This document shows positions 9,154 through 21,020 of a stretch of 64,000 nt of DNA, in pieces. A program made the translations under genes and the position numbers. The notes under the pieces are model-generated. The model was not told where the DNA came from and did no database searches. It saw only the letters and a program-made list of their open reading frames with translations. Numbering within the stretch: position 1 is the stretch's first letter; every line of letters begins with the position of its first letter. Origin of the DNA: Myxococcales bacterium (lineage in GTDB: Bacteria > Myxococcota_A > Polyangia > Haliangiales > Haliangiaceae); assembly GCA_016716835.1 (NCBI GenBank), contig JADJUW010000001.1, positions 992,001 through 1,056,000 of the forward strand. The letters are read 5' to 3'.

Positions 9154-12100
9154 GTGGATTCTCCTGGCTTATCAGCCGTCGCTGCGGGGGCGCGCCCGCT
9201 TGGCCCGAGCATCCACGCCGAGCCTTGTGGGACCAAGCCGCGTACGATGCCTTCGACGTGCGTGGTGATGGCGCGATAGCCCGTCGCCTTGGATTTGCCG
9301 CTGGCGATCGCCGCCGCCTGCGCATAGTCCATGAATGGGCCAATATGGGCGGCAACGTCGCGATGTTTGGGCAGATAGGCCCCCCTAGGTAGCGCGCGGT
9401 GGGTGCCATCGAGGAACATCGGCAAGATGCCGCATTTGTTCTGCATCGCGAGATAGCCAAGCGACGGCTTGAAATCGATCATTTCGCCAGTTTCCGAGCG
9501 CGTGCCCTCTGGGAAAATCAGCAAGATATAGCCATTGCGAATGACGTCGGACGCCACCGCGAGCGATTCGCGCAAGCTGCCATGGCGCTCCATCGGCACG
9601 AGGTTGGTGAAGTTCTCGAAATACATGCGGCGCACGGGGTCGTCGAAAAAATAATCTTTCGCGGCGAGCGCCACGAGCGCGTCGCCCTGCTCCCCCAGCG
9701 CGTATTTGCACAGGCCCATGTCGAGGTGGCTGCTGTGGTTGGCCGCGACGATGTAGCCGCCAAACGGCGGAACGTGGATCTTGCCGTGGAGCTTGGTATG
9801 CAAGACGTTGTCGTAGAGTGCGCGTTGGCCTCGGCGCAAGATCGCGCGACCGGCGCGAACAACGGAGGCAGGCACGTCGATGTCGTCGGCCTGCGCCTGC
9901 GGCGTGCGCTCGCCCCCGCCCCACACGCCGCGGGATTCTGCGTCCGACGTCGCGGCAATGGTGCGCTTGGCGGCGGCACCCTTCGCCGCTTGCCGCGCCA
10001 CCCACGTTTCGAGGTCGGAAATGACTTCAATCGCAAGCAACTCGCTTGGATCCGGCAACGCGACGCCCGCCGCCTCAAGCGCTACGCCGAGCTCGGTCAG
10101 CATAAGCGAATCAAAGCCAAGATCTGCCAGCCGCGTGGTTGCGATAACACTGGTGCGAGGCTTCTGAGCCACATTAGCGACGATATCGCGCACCCAATGG
10201 CCGCCGCTTTCGACGCGTGCGTTGGCGGCGTCGGTGGCGAGCTGCGCCCCTTCGCTGGCTGCTCGCTCAAGGCGCACGAGTTCGGCAACCACCTCGCGGC
10301 GCTTGACCTTGCGGGTCGAAGTACGCGGCAGGTCGTGCTCCCACAGGTGAACAATCTTGAGTCGTTTGTACGGCGCCAGCGTCTTTGAGATTTCCTTAAG
10401 GTGCGACCGCACGGCCTCGCGCAGCGCCTCACGTTCCTGGCCTGGCGCGAGCTTGCTATAATCTGGCACCACCAGCGCGCCGACGATTTCGTTGTCGCCC
10501 GCGGGCACGCCGACGACCGACAGCTCCTTGATGAACTCGGAGGTGGCGTACAGTTCTTCGAGCTCGTCGGGGTAAATGTTTTCGCCCTGCGGCCCCAAGA
10601 TGAGTTCCTTTTTACGACCGACGATAAACAGATTGCCATCGGCATCGAGGCGCCCGAGGTCGCCGGTGTGCAGCCAGCCGTCGGCCAAGGTCTGCGCCGT
10701 CGCGGCCTCGTTGTTGTAATAGCCCTGCATGACGTTGGGGCCTTTGGCGATGACCTCGCCGATGCCGTTGTGATCCGGCGCGTCGATGCGCACGTCAAGG
10801 CCGGGCAGCGCACGGCCGACCGAGCCGGGGATGAGCTTGTCGCCTGGGCGCGTCACCGTGAGCACCGGCGAAGATTCGGTCATGCCGTAGCCCTCGTAGA
10901 GATCAAAGCCAAGGCCGCGGAAGATCTTCATCGTGTCAGGGCCCAGCGCCGAGCCGCCAGAGATTAACAGGCGCAGCCGGCCGCCAAATTTGCGATGAAC
11001 CGGGAAGAACGCGACCTTGCCCAGCGCGCCACCCCACGGCGCCCAGTCGCCGAGCTTGTAGTGAAACTCCACGGCGTTCTCCAACGCGCGCAGCAAGAGC
11101 GGGCCTTGTTCGCGCACGGGCGCAAAGACCTTGCGCTCGAGCAACTGCCACAGCGCCGGTACGCCGACCATGCCGGTGATGCTCCCGGAGGCCAGCGCAT
11201 CCGCGAGCTCATCGGCGTTGATTTCTTCGAGATACGTGATCGAGCTGCCGTGCAGCATGGGCATAAGCAGGCCCGCGGAAAACTCAAGCGTGTGGTGCAG
11301 CGGCAGCACCGAAAGCAAGCCATCGCGCGAAAACAGCGAGAACACCGAGGCGAGGCGACTCACCATGGCGGTGAGGTTTTTATGCGTCAACATGACGCCC
11401 TTGGGTTGGCCGGTGGTGCCCGAGGTAAAAATTAGCGAGGCAACCTGATCGCCGCGGACGTTGGGCCACGCCGCCGGTGGCGTGCCGCTCAGGGGTTCTC
11501 CAAGGTCAACCACGTCGTGGGCAGGCAAGCGCGCGCGCAGGACGGCAAACGGCTCGCCATCGGCATACGCGATGCCGGCGTCGTCGAGTAGCCGCATCGC
11601 CTGACGTGGCGAGAGCAAAAACACGCGCGCGCCACTCGCGGCGCCGACATTGACGACCTCGGCAAGCGAGAGCTGGCTATCGAGCGGCACCGCGACACCC
11701 GAGGTCTTGAGGATGCCAAAATAGGCCATCGGCCATTCAGGCCGGTTTTCGGACATGAGCATCACGCGGTCGCCAGGCGCGACGCCGCGCTCCATTAGCC
11801 AGCCGGTGACATTACCCACCAACTCGCCGACCCGTTCGTAGCGATAGACATCGGGCTCGGCATCGCCGTGCTCCTTGGCGTAGCGAAAGCGCAAGGCGAC
11901 CCGCTGCTTGTTGAGCTTGACCGTGGCGTCGAACAGCTCGACCAAATCGCGATGGGTGTAAACCGAGCGCGGTTTGGCGCCAAATTCTTCGTCCAGCGTC
12001 TTAAACGTCCAGGTCTTAAGCCCCTGATAATGGACGCCAATCCAATATTCGCGCCAGTCAATGCGCTCGGGCTCCCACGACAAGGCATCTTGGTCGTACG

Positions 12101-13715
12101 GCGTCACGCTGCGCCACAGCTCGCGGATGTTGTCGCAGCGAAAGGCGATGTCGCGGTCGTAGTTAAATGGCTTAAACAGCTCGACGAGATCGATTACCTG
12201 GCCGGTGAAGCGCGAGATGCCCGCCAGCTCTTCCTGCGCGCGCTCGGCCAGGGCTTCCAAGCGCGGCGCGCCCCAGCGCGGCAGATTGCTGTCGATCCAC
12301 GCGCTGCTGGCGTCCGCGGCGCGGCGAATCATCGGCGCCGAAAACCGGTTGAAGTGGTCATAGCTGACCGCCAGGCCCTCCAGGCGCGCCTTCACGCGGT
12401 TGCTAAACTCATCTTCACCAGCCGCCGCCTTGCCGCGCTGCTCGCCACGCACAGCTAGTGCGGTGAGTTCAGTTACGCGGCGCGAGGTGACGCGGTTGCT
12501 GTCGCTGGTGCCGAGCTGGTAGACAGGCTTGTGCACGCCGCGCAGCACGGCGGCGGTGGCGAGCCACATGCCCGCGGTGATGTAGTCGACGGGAATCACG
12601 TCGAGCGCGGTGTTCTCACCGGCGGGAATCGAGCGATGCCCCTTGCGCATGAGATAGACCAGCGGCGCGGTCGTGTTGAAGCCCTCATTCCACCCGGGAA
12701 ATGGAAAACTCACCGCGCTCTCGACGATGGCCGGGCGCACGACGGTCGAGATGACTTGGTCGTCCGCTAAGATGAGCTGCTCGCCGAGCGACTTTGTATA
12801 CGTATACGTATTGGTCCAGCCCCAGTGCTGCGCGCGCTCCATGCCCAGGCGCGTCAGCTCCTGGTTCATCCACAGCTTGCGTTCGCGGGCCACGCCGAGG
12901 CGAAGCGCCCCGTCGTCGTCAGGGTCGCGCCGCTGTTCCTTGAGCGTTTTCGCCGCCCGCTCGCGAAATAGCGAGATGTGCGCGCGGTCATTGGCACGCT
13001 CGCGCGTCTGATCGATGATGCGCTGGCAATCGGCGCATTCGGCCTGTGGCGAAAAATCCGTGTCTTTGAGCTCGTCCCGGCGCGGAAAATATCCAACGAT
13101 CGGCTCGTCCTCCCACACGTCGCCGTGGCGCATGCCCGCGACATAACAGGTTGACACGTGCACCAACCGCGCGCCGGCGCGTTTGGCCGTCTCGAGCACA
13201 TTCTGCGCGCCGAGCGCGTTAATGCGCAGCGCGCTCTCGAGCGACGGCATAAACGACACTAGGCCCGCGCTGTTGACGACGACGTGCAGGCCGCCATCGG
13301 CGACAAAGCGCGCAAAGTCATCCTCAGTAAAGCCACACAGCGCATTGCCAATATCGCCCGGCATCGCGACGATCTTGCGGCGCAAAAACGCTTCATAGCC
13401 GTCGCCGTGAAGCTCGCGCAGTGGATCGAAGGCCTCCGACGTCGCGACCTTGCGATAGAAGCGCTCATCGGCCGTGTTGCCCGCGCCCGGCCGCACCAGG
13501 CAGTAGACGCGGCCGACATCGGGATACTTGGTGAGCAACATCGACAGCGCGACCTTGCCGACAAAGCCCGTGGTGCCGATGAGCAAGATGTTCTTGCCCG
13601 CCAAGGTTTCGGCCACATCGATGGCGGGTCCCGGCAACACGGAAAGCGGCGTCGCGGGGCTCGGCGCGCGCGGGCGAAGGTGGCGCGTGGGTGTAGGGGT
13701 TGGCGAGGTTGACAT
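9150..13715 (-). CDS. four-activity lipid enzyme: fatty acyl reductase / AMP ligase / carrier / PlsC acyltransferase
   Basis: A 1521-residue fusion. Residues 1-35 are Pro/Thr-rich. Residues 40-510 form a male-sterility-type fatty acyl-CoA reductase, with NADPH motif GTTGFVGKVA near 44 and catalytic YTYTKSLGEQ near 301. Residues 590-1150 form an acyl-CoA synthetase, with P-loop FTSGTTGQPKG near 758, GYGMTESSP near 938 and GRKKELILGPQGE near 1031. A phosphopantetheine carrier lies at 1165-1240, with DLGFDSLML placing the attachment Ser near 1198. Residues 1290-1500 form a PlsC acyltransferase, with NHSSHLD near 1325 and FPEGTRS near 1396. All catalytic signatures are present. As I recall, the described Myxococcus xanthus ether-lipid enzyme ElbD has the same type of domain set. 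The start at 13715 lies 13 bases after the LarA-like gene and follows an AGAGAG sequence; a Met at 13751 would overlap that gene. Proposed role: making a fatty alcohol and an acyl ester for ether or neutral lipids. Confidence 0.9.
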   Translation of the reverse strand: MSTSPTPTPTRHLRPRAPSPATPLSVLPGPAIDVAETLAGKNILLIGTTGFVGKVALSMLLTKYPDVGRVYCLVRPGAGNTADERFYRKVATSEAFDPLRELHGDGYEAFLRRKIVAMPGDIGNALCGFTEDDFARFVADGGLHVVVNSAGLVSFMPSLESALRINALGAQNVLETAKRAGARLVHVSTCYVAGMRHGDVWEDEPIVGYFPRRDELKDTDFSPQAECADCQRIIDQTRERANDRAHISLFRERAAKTLKEQRRDPDDDGALRLGVARERKLWMNQELTRLGMERAQHWGWTNTYTYTKSLGEQLILADDQVISTVVRPAIVESAVSFPFPGWNEGFNTTAPLVYLMRKGHRSIPAGENTALDVIPVDYITAGMWLATAAVLRGVHKPVYQLGTSDSNRVTSRRVTELTALAVRGEQRGKAAAGEDEFSNRVKARLEGLAVSYDHFNRFSAPMIRRAADASSAWIDSNLPRWGAPRLEALAERAQEELAGISRFTGQVIDLVELFKPFNYDRDIAFRCDNIRELWRSVTPYDQDALSWEPERIDWREYWIGVHYQGLKTWTFKTLDEEFGAKPRSVYTHRDLVELFDATVKLNKQRVALRFRYAKEHGDAEPDVYRYERVGELVGNVTGWLMERGVAPGDRVMLMSENRPEWPMAYFGILKTSGVAVPLDSQLSLAEVVNVGAASGARVFLLSPRQAMRLLDDAGIAYADGEPFAVLRARLPAHDVVDLGEPLSGTPPAAWPNVRGDQVASLIFTSGTTGQPKGVMLTHKNLTAMVSRLASVFSLFSRDGLLSVLPLHHTLEFSAGLLMPMLHGSSITYLEEINADELADALASGSITGMVGVPALWQLLERKVFAPVREQGPLLLRALENAVEFHYKLGDWAPWGGALGKVAFFPVHRKFGGRLRLLISGGSALGPDTMKIFRGLGFDLYEGYGMTESSPVLTVTRPGDKLIPGSVGRALPGLDVRIDAPDHNGIGEVIAKGPNVMQGYYNNEAATAQTLADGWLHTGDLGRLDADGNLFIVGRKKELILGPQGENIYPDELEELYATSEFIKELSVVGVPAGDNEIVGALVVPDYSKLAPGQEREALREAVRSHLKEISKTLAPYKRLKIVHLWEHDLPRTSTRKVKRREVVAELVRLERAASEGAQLATDAANARVESGGHWVRDIVANVAQKPRTSVIATTRLADLGFDSLMLTELGVALEAAGVALPDPSELLAIEVISDLETWVARQAAKGAAAKRTIAATSDAESRGVWGGGERTPQAQADDIDVPASVVRAGRAILRRGQRALYDNVLHTKLHGKIHVPPFGGYIVAANHSSHLDMGLCKYALGEQGDALVALAAKDYFFDDPVRRMYFENFTNLVPMERHGSLRESLAVASDVIRNGYILLIFPEGTRSETGEMIDFKPSLGYLAMQNKCGILPMFLDGTHRALPRGAYLPKHRDVAAHIGPFMDYAQAAAIASGKSKATGYRAITTHVEGIVRGLVPQGSAWMLGPSGRAPAATADKPGEST

Positions 13716-13728
13716 GGCGACCAGCTCT

Positions 13729-15339
<1,611 letters not shown>

Positions 15340-15361
15340 GGCGTACTCGTTGGGCTAGGCT

Positions 15362-16048
<687 letters not shown>

Positions 16049-16151
16049 GAATCACCCTGCGGTGAACCAGGGTTTTGCCCTAGCGGCGCAGCGGTGTCAA
16101 TTCCCGCCGGGCACGCGTGCGCCGCCCGGGCAGCAATGTTAGGTACGCCCT

Positions 16152-16439
16152 ATGGTGAAAGTGCCGTTTTGGCTCACGTTGGCGGTGGCGCTGGCCGTGG
16201 CAAGTTGGGGCGGTTATCGCATTGCGCTGGCCATGCGATCAAAAGCCGCCCAGCATGCCGCCCAGACACGCGGCGGGCTGTTTGGGCAGTCGCGGCGACG
16301 CCACGCCTTGCTCGGCACAATCTATTTATTGCTTGCCGCCATGCTCGTCGCGAGCAGCCTCGGCTGGAGTCCGCTGACGCCGTGGTTTCCCGCGACGCCT
16401 GGCGAGGGATCGGCGCCCCCTGTAAAATCGTCGAAATAG
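16152..16439 (+). CDS. small two-helix membrane protein, unknown
   Basis: A 95-residue protein with two predicted membrane segments: residues 5-27 (WLTLAVALAVASWGGYRIAL) and residues 55-75 (LGTIYLLLAAMLVASSLGW), joined by a basic, Gln/Arg-containing loop that probably faces the cytoplasm. There are no recognisable motifs. It is divergent from the HAD phosphatase gene (103 bases between the starts) and convergent with the TPR/cNMP-domain gene, whose stop lies 19 bases beyond its own. I do not know its function. Confidence 0.6.
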   Translation: MVKVPFWLTLAVALAVASWGGYRIALAMRSKAAQHAAQTRGGLFGQSRRRHALLGTIYLLLAAMLVASSLGWSPLTPWFPATPGEGSAPPVKSSK

Positions 16440-16458
16440 CTGGCCCGCAGCTCGCGCC

Positions 16459-18198
16459 CTACGGGAGCAAGCGGCGGCGGCGTTCCATGACGTTGCCGAC
16501 GACTTCGAGCACATGCGGATGCGTCATCATCAAGACGCGAAACGACCGGTCCGAGAGCTCCAGGGCCCAAGCGCGAGAGAGCACGACTTCGGTCGCAGGG
16601 GAGATCTCGCCGGGCAACATGCCAGACTCACCAAGAATCTCGCCGGGTCCCAGCGTGCCCACGAGATCGCCCTTCGCTAGAATTTGCACGTGACCGGTCA
16701 GCAGGACCAAAAGGGCCTTCGAGGGCTCGCCTTCTTCGACGACGACGTCACCCGGTGCGAGCCGGCGGAACTCAAACTTCGCCAATAACGATTCTTTATC
16801 GTCGGAGTTGAAGGGCGCGAACAGCTCATGATGGGCGAGCAAGCGCGCGGTGCGGCGCTGCCGGGTTTCATCGACCAGGCGTTGCGCGATTTCCGCATTC
16901 TCCGACAGCAACGCATGAAAGGCGTCGCGCTCGATCGCGATAAATTCGCAGTCGGCCAGCGCCAACGCGACGGCGTCATCGGCGCAGCCCATGAGGGCGC
17001 CGGCCTCGCCGAAATAGTCGCCCGCGCCCCGATGGTCAAGCCCGAGCGCGCCCTCCGCAATTTCGACTGAGCCGTCGGAAATGACGAACAGCCGGCCATT
17101 TTGAGCCGAAAGATCGATCGTTTCTCCCTCGGGCAGATTGATCAGTTCGATCGAGTCGATGAGCTGGCGCATCTGCTCGACAGGAACGTGCTCAAAGGCG
17201 GGCACCCGTCGCAGGGTATCCATCGTCATCCCAAGCAGCGCATCTTGCGCGGTTGGCGAAGTGCCGGTGTCGGGGTCTTCGAAGGCCTCGTCCGGAACTT
17301 CTTGAACGTATAAATTTAGCACCTCGGGTGCGGGAGATGCGGGCCTCGCAGGCGCGGCTTCGCCACCAAAGGCCGCCGGCTTGGGCGAGCCATATGCCCC
17401 CTGGGCCAACTTAAAGACGCTAAGCGGCACGCCGCTATCGGGGGGCGGAATGCTCGGCCCGCTGCGACCGCGGTCTTGGAAGGAGCTGAAGAGATTGGTC
17501 GGCTGGATGTCGAGATCCGAGCCTTCGGCCGGCTCGATGGCGAATTCAAGGCTGTTGCCACCATCATCGTCGCCGGCCGCAATCAAGAGCTCGACGCCTT
17601 CATCATCAACCACCTCAACGGCGTCATCGTCATCGAGCTCGACGACGTCATCGATTTCTATTTCGGGCGCGTCGGTCGCGGCGAGCTTGACCTCGAAAAG
17701 GCTATCGCGCGCCAAGCGCGACGCCGGTGGCGCGGCCGGCGGTGGTGCAGGCGGCTTTGGCGCGGACTCGGGCGCGGTCGCAGGCGGACCAGTCACGCCA
17801 GCGGACGCCGGCGCGTCACCATCGAGATTTAGCTCGATCAGTGGCATCGCCTTGGTCATCCGCGACGACGTATGGCCACGCAATTTTTCGTTCATATCCG
17901 CCATGGCAGCCGCCGCGCGCGAATGCGTCGGATCGAGCTGCAAGATCATCTTGCAAACGGCGATCGCTTGGGCGAGGAAACCCGCCTCCGCATATCTGGC
18001 GACGCACCGCTCATAGGCCTCGATGCCCTCCTGATCTTTGCCAAGTCGACGGTACATCTCGGCCGTGCGCTTGGGCCACGCGGCATCTTTAGGCTCGGCG
18101 CGCTCAAGCTCCAGATAGTGCTCGACGGCCTTCTTGAATTTCCCCGCCGCCGCCGCCTTATTGGCAGCATCGCGTAGCGAGCGGACATCGGCGGCCAT
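16459..18198 (-). CDS. TPR protein with two cyclic-nucleotide-binding-fold domains
   Basis: A 579-residue cytosolic protein. Residues 5-115 form tetratricopeptide-like helices (AAAAGKFKKAVEHYLELER, QAIAVCKMILQLDPTHSRA). Residues 120-320 are an acidic, low-complexity linker rich in Asp/Glu and Pro. Residues 324-440 and 451-575 are two cNMP-binding-fold domains, recognisable by FGEAGALMG and LGESGMLPGE respectively. Neither phosphate-binding cassette shows the usual Arg after the Gly-Glu (they read GCADDAV and GEISPATEV), so nucleotide binding is doubtful. There is no HTH or enzymatic domain, so it is probably a scaffold. It follows the pabC-like gene by 9 bases on the same strand. Confidence 0.8.
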   Translation of the reverse strand: MAADVRSLRDAANKAAAAGKFKKAVEHYLELERAEPKDAAWPKRTAEMYRRLGKDQEGIEAYERCVARYAEAGFLAQAIAVCKMILQLDPTHSRAAAAMADMNEKLRGHTSSRMTKAMPLIELNLDGDAPASAGVTGPPATAPESAPKPPAPPPAAPPASRLARDSLFEVKLAATDAPEIEIDDVVELDDDDAVEVVDDEGVELLIAAGDDDGGNSLEFAIEPAEGSDLDIQPTNLFSSFQDRGRSGPSIPPPDSGVPLSVFKLAQGAYGSPKPAAFGGEAAPARPASPAPEVLNLYVQEVPDEAFEDPDTGTSPTAQDALLGMTMDTLRRVPAFEHVPVEQMRQLIDSIELINLPEGETIDLSAQNGRLFVISDGSVEIAEGALGLDHRGAGDYFGEAGALMGCADDAVALALADCEFIAIERDAFHALLSENAEIAQRLVDETRQRRTARLLAHHELFAPFNSDDKESLLAKFEFRRLAPGDVVVEEGEPSKALLVLLTGHVQILAKGDLVGTLGPGEILGESGMLPGEISPATEVVLSRAWALELSDRSFRVLMMTHPHVLEVVGNVMERRRRLLP

Positions 18199-18207
18199 CG
18201 CCCTAAA

Positions 18208-19014
18208 TTATAGGGCTTCCGGGACCGTTGCAAAATTGAAGTGGGCCACAAACGCCGCGTAGCGCGCCTTAAGTTCCGTCGTGACAACGCCCGGGGCCGG
18301 CCAGCTGGTTTGACCACACCATCCGACAGCGAGCACGCCACGAAAACTATTGACCGCGAGGCATTCGGTGCAGGCCGCCATGGATTCGGCGTCTAGCCGA
18401 CGCTGCTGCACGTCAAGGCCTGCAGCGCTCGCAAGCTCGATGAGCCGACGGCGCCCAACGCTTTGCAAAATGTGATGGCTATCGGAGATTATGAGCGAAC
18501 GCCCCTGCACCCCAATAATGGCCGTGCGCGTGGTTTCGAGCCATTCGCCGTCGGGCCCGATAAGCAGCGCATCATCCGCACCGACGGCCGCCGCGGCCGC
18601 GAACGCTCCGGCCATCTCGCGGCGCTCGGCTTGCTTTAGATGCGACCGCGGCGAACGCGGCCAGGCGACCGGATGTAAGCGCCATGGCGCGGCTTGGTGG
18701 TTCAAAGCCGCGTCCGCGGCGATCGCCTCGCACCACACCTGCTGGTCGTGGGGAGCGGCCGCGATGACGGCGCGCAACCTGAGGTCGTCGTCGCCCGCCG
18801 TCGCCGCGGCAACACGCGCCAGCACGCGCTCAATGTGCGCCGCCGGTGGCGGGCTCAGCCCAAGTTCGACCGCGTGAGACGCCAGCCTCGCGGCATGCGC
18901 CGTGCCGTCGACGGCGCGGCCGCGCTGTGCGCGCAACGTGGTGAACACGCCGCCCCGAGGCATCCGCCGAAGGCTCGGTTCACCGTCACGGAACAACGCC
19001 ATGGAGGTCATCAT
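18208..19014 (-). CDS. pabC: class IV aminotransferase, probable aminodeoxychorismate lyase
   Basis: A 268-residue PLP enzyme of fold-type IV. Near residues 20-30 is GGVFTTLRAQRG, the family N-terminal signature. The probable PLP lysine lies in SHLKQAERREM near residue 127, followed by the class-IV pattern DDALLIGPDGEWLETTRTAI near 145 that ends with the Glu and Thr/Asn region binding the cofactor. The length fits 4-amino-4-deoxychorismate lyase, which makes p-aminobenzoate for folate, better than branched-chain aminotransferase (about 300 or more), but D-amino acid aminotransferase is not excluded. No pabB or pabA is adjacent; trpG, about 7 kb away, could serve both pathways. Start chosen at the first ATG; a second Met four codons later is possible. 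Confidence 0.75.
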   Translation of the reverse strand: MMTSMALFRDGEPSLRRMPRGGVFTTLRAQRGRAVDGTAHAARLASHAVELGLSPPPAAHIERVLARVAAATAGDDDLRLRAVIAAAPHDQQVWCEAIAADAALNHQAAPWRLHPVAWPRSPRSHLKQAERREMAGAFAAAAAVGADDALLIGPDGEWLETTRTAIIGVQGRSLIISDSHHILQSVGRRRLIELASAAGLDVQQRRLDAESMAACTECLAVNSFRGVLAVGWCGQTSWPAPGVVTTELKARYAAFVAHFNFATVPEAL

Positions 19015-19161
19015 AACGTGCCGATGCGCACAGGCGATGCGAATGCCAAGGATCTGTAAGCTCGATTACGGAAAAAGTGACAGATCATACTCACGCGCCG
19101 CGGAAACCAATGAATCCCACGGATCGCTCGGACTCTATGGCATGATGAACAGACCAGGAAT

Positions 19162-19890
19162 ATGGAAACCGTGGTCATCACGCCGACGTATAACGAGCGG
19201 CAAAACGTTGAGGCCTTTGCGGCACAGGTGCTGAGCGCGGCGCCTGATTGCGCGCTGCTGTTCGTCGATGATGCCTCACCTGATGGTACGGGTGTGCTGC
19301 TCGATCAGATGGCGGCGCGCGAACCGCGGATCGCCGTACGCCATCGCCATAAAAAAAATGGGCTCGGCCCGGCCTACTTGGCAGGATTTGCCGACGCGTT
19401 GCACGCGCCGCACTACCACGGGGCGCGCTTTGTTTGCGAAATGGATGCAGACCTCAGCCACCCCCCGACGCGCCTACCAGCCCTGATTGCCGCTTGTCGC
19501 GACGGCGCCGATGTCGCAATCGGGTCGCGATGGGTCTCCGGTGGCGGCACGGTGGCATGGAGCCGCCGTCGGCAATGGCTTTCCCGCGCGGGCAGCCTCT
19601 ATGCGCGCACGCTGCTTGGGGTGCCCATCCGCGATCTCACCGCGGGCTTTGTCTGCTACCGACGCGCCGCTTTGGCTAGGCTGGTCGCGGACGAAATCGT
19701 TTCGAATGGTTATTGCTTTCAGATCGAGCTGAAGGCCCGTGCGGCGAAGCTCGGCCTCACCATGGTTGAGTTGCCCATCTTGTTCCAGGAGCGTCAGGCA
19801 GGCACGTCCAAGATGACGGCCAGCATCGCCGCCGAGGCAATCGTGAAGGTATGGCACCTGCGGCGCACGCTGCGCAGGGGCGCCTCATGA
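19162..19890 (+). CDS. GT2 glycosyltransferase, polyprenyl-phosphate mannosyltransferase-like
   Basis: A 242-residue family-2 glycosyltransferase resembling soluble dolichol/polyprenol-phosphate mannosyl or glucosyl transferases (DPM1 type). Seen: VVITPTYNERQNVE at residues 4-17, LLFVDDASPDGTG near 33, the acceptor-side GLGPAYLAGFADAL near 69, the metal-binding EMDADLSHPP near 93, and GSRWVSGGG near 120 followed by the conserved W. The later RDLTAGFVCYRR and NGYCFQIELKARA segments are diagnostic of the polyprenyl-phosphate group. It has no C-terminal membrane helices, as in short DPM1. It overlaps the PilZ gene by 4 bases (ATGA), implying coupled translation. Confidence 0.9.
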   Translation: METVVITPTYNERQNVEAFAAQVLSAAPDCALLFVDDASPDGTGVLLDQMAAREPRIAVRHRHKKNGLGPAYLAGFADALHAPHYHGARFVCEMDADLSHPPTRLPALIAACRDGADVAIGSRWVSGGGTVAWSRRRQWLSRAGSLYARTLLGVPIRDLTAGFVCYRRAALARLVADEIVSNGYCFQIELKARAAKLGLTMVELPILFQERQAGTSKMTASIAAEAIVKVWHLRRTLRRGAS

Positions 19891-20486
19891 AGCAGGTGGT
19901 CGTGCGCAACCTTGAGTTGGCTGGCGCGTTGCAGGCCCCACTCTTCATCGCCACCACGCAGCGCCTTGGCGTTGCCGAACGTTTTTTGTTAGCGCTTACC
20001 AACAAGTCGTGGCCAAACAGCCTGGTCATCGCGGTGGCGGTGACGTCGGTACAAGCCGCCAGACCACGGCAACGCCAGCGCGCCGGCGTGTGGGTTTCAC
20101 TCGACGGCATGATGATCGAAAAAATCGAGGCCTTCGACGCCGCCGCCAAGCGCGGCAAGCCGATGGTCAGGCGGCGTCACGACCGCCTGCCGGTTACCTT
20201 GCCGGTGTTGGCGCATTTCGAGGGGCGCACCGTGGCGCTTTTCACCAAGGATATTAGCCTCGGCGGGGCGGCGCTTTTGGGGCAACTGCCAGCCGATGTC
20301 ACGACGCTCATGCTTGAGATTCCATCGCCTGGCGACGGGCTACCGATTTCGGTGGCCGCCAAGCTAGTCCATCGCCGCGTCGATCGCCACGGCCAGTGGA
20401 TCACGGGGGCGCAATTCATTACCAAGACGTCGGATGGCGCGTTGCGCATCTCCGAGGTCTTGCGCCGCATCATCGCCGCGCTATAA
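19887..20486 (+). CDS. PilZ-domain protein
   Basis: A 199-residue protein whose C-terminal half (about residues 95-195) is a PilZ domain, a cyclic-di-GMP-binding fold. It contains the Arg-rich RRRHDRLPVTLPV and the downstream DISLGGAALL, matching the RxxxR and (D/N)xSxxG binding signature. The N-terminal 90 residues are not recognised; they carry the hydrophobic stretch NSLVIAVAVTSVQ. The start ATG overlaps the stop of the upstream glycosyltransferase gene, so c-di-GMP may control the glycosyl transfer step (inference from coupling). The dciA-like gene follows after 6 bases. Confidence 0.85.
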   Translation: MKQVVVRNLELAGALQAPLFIATTQRLGVAERFLLALTNKSWPNSLVIAVAVTSVQAARPRQRQRAGVWVSLDGMMIEKIEAFDAAAKRGKPMVRRRHDRLPVTLPVLAHFEGRTVALFTKDISLGGAALLGQLPADVTTLMLEIPSPGDGLPISVAAKLVHRRVDRHGQWITGAQFITKTSDGALRISEVLRRIIAAL

Positions 20487-20492
20487 CAGCAC

Positions 20493-21014
20493 GTGGCCCG
20501 CCTTAAACGACCTCCTCCGGCCGCGCCGCGGCGTAAAGAGGTCGCGTCTTGTCACGACGTCATCGCCGAGGTGATTGCCAGCCATCGCTTAGCCGAAGAG
20601 CTGAGCGCGCATCAGATCATTGTGCAGTGGCCGCAGCTGGTCGGCGATCGCATCGCCAAGCGAACCTGGCCCGATGGCCTGAGTGGGCGCGTGCTGTGGG
20701 TGAGGGTCGCGAGCTCAGCGTGGCTGCACGAGCTGACCTTGCTTAAGGGCCAGCTCCTCGCGGGGCTGATCGCCGCCTTGCCGCCACCGAGCCTATTTGA
20801 CGAGCTCCGTTTTCATCTCGGCAGCCGACGCGCCAGCGATGATGATTTGTTAGCGAACTCCGTGAGGCCAACCGGACGCCCCGCCCTGCCGGTTAGACGC
20901 CTCGCACCAGCCTCGGCCGCGCGCGCAGCTGAAATCGACCGCGAGGCAGCCATTGTCGAAGATCCTCAACTGCGCGCGCTAATTGCCGATCTGCGCAAAC
21001 GCATTGATCGCTAG
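20493..21014 (+). CDS. DUF721/DciA-like protein (replicative helicase loader family)
   Basis: A 173-residue protein beginning at a GTG codon. Residues 20-110 match the DUF721 pattern: VIAEVIASHRLAEELS, IIVQWPQLVGDRIAKRTWP, the beta-strand VLWVRVASSAWLHELTLLKG, and a short helix ending ELRFHLGS. In bacteria lacking DnaC or DnaI, DciA of this family assists loading of the DnaB helicase at the origin. The basic, Pro-rich N-terminus and the C-terminal acidic helix are variable in the family. It is third in the glycosyltransferase-PilZ-dciA run and is followed by the palindromic repeat that separates it from the convergent trpA. Confidence 0.78.
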   Translation: MARLKRPPPAAPRRKEVASCHDVIAEVIASHRLAEELSAHQIIVQWPQLVGDRIAKRTWPDGLSGRVLWVRVASSAWLHELTLLKGQLLAGLIAALPPPSLFDELRFHLGSRRASDDDLLANSVRPTGRPALPVRRLAPASAARAAEIDREAAIVEDPQLRALIADLRKRIDR

Positions 21015-21020
21015 GTGGCG

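Noticed and set aside
9399..10388. 329-residue plus-strand frame opposite the lipid fusion enzyme
   Set aside because: Antisense to the ligase, carrier and acyltransferase domains; no motif.
19040..19161. Possible sigma54 site TATGGCATGATGAACA before the glycosyltransferase gene
   Set aside because: It lacks the -12 TTGC block at the right spacing and matches only a few bases.
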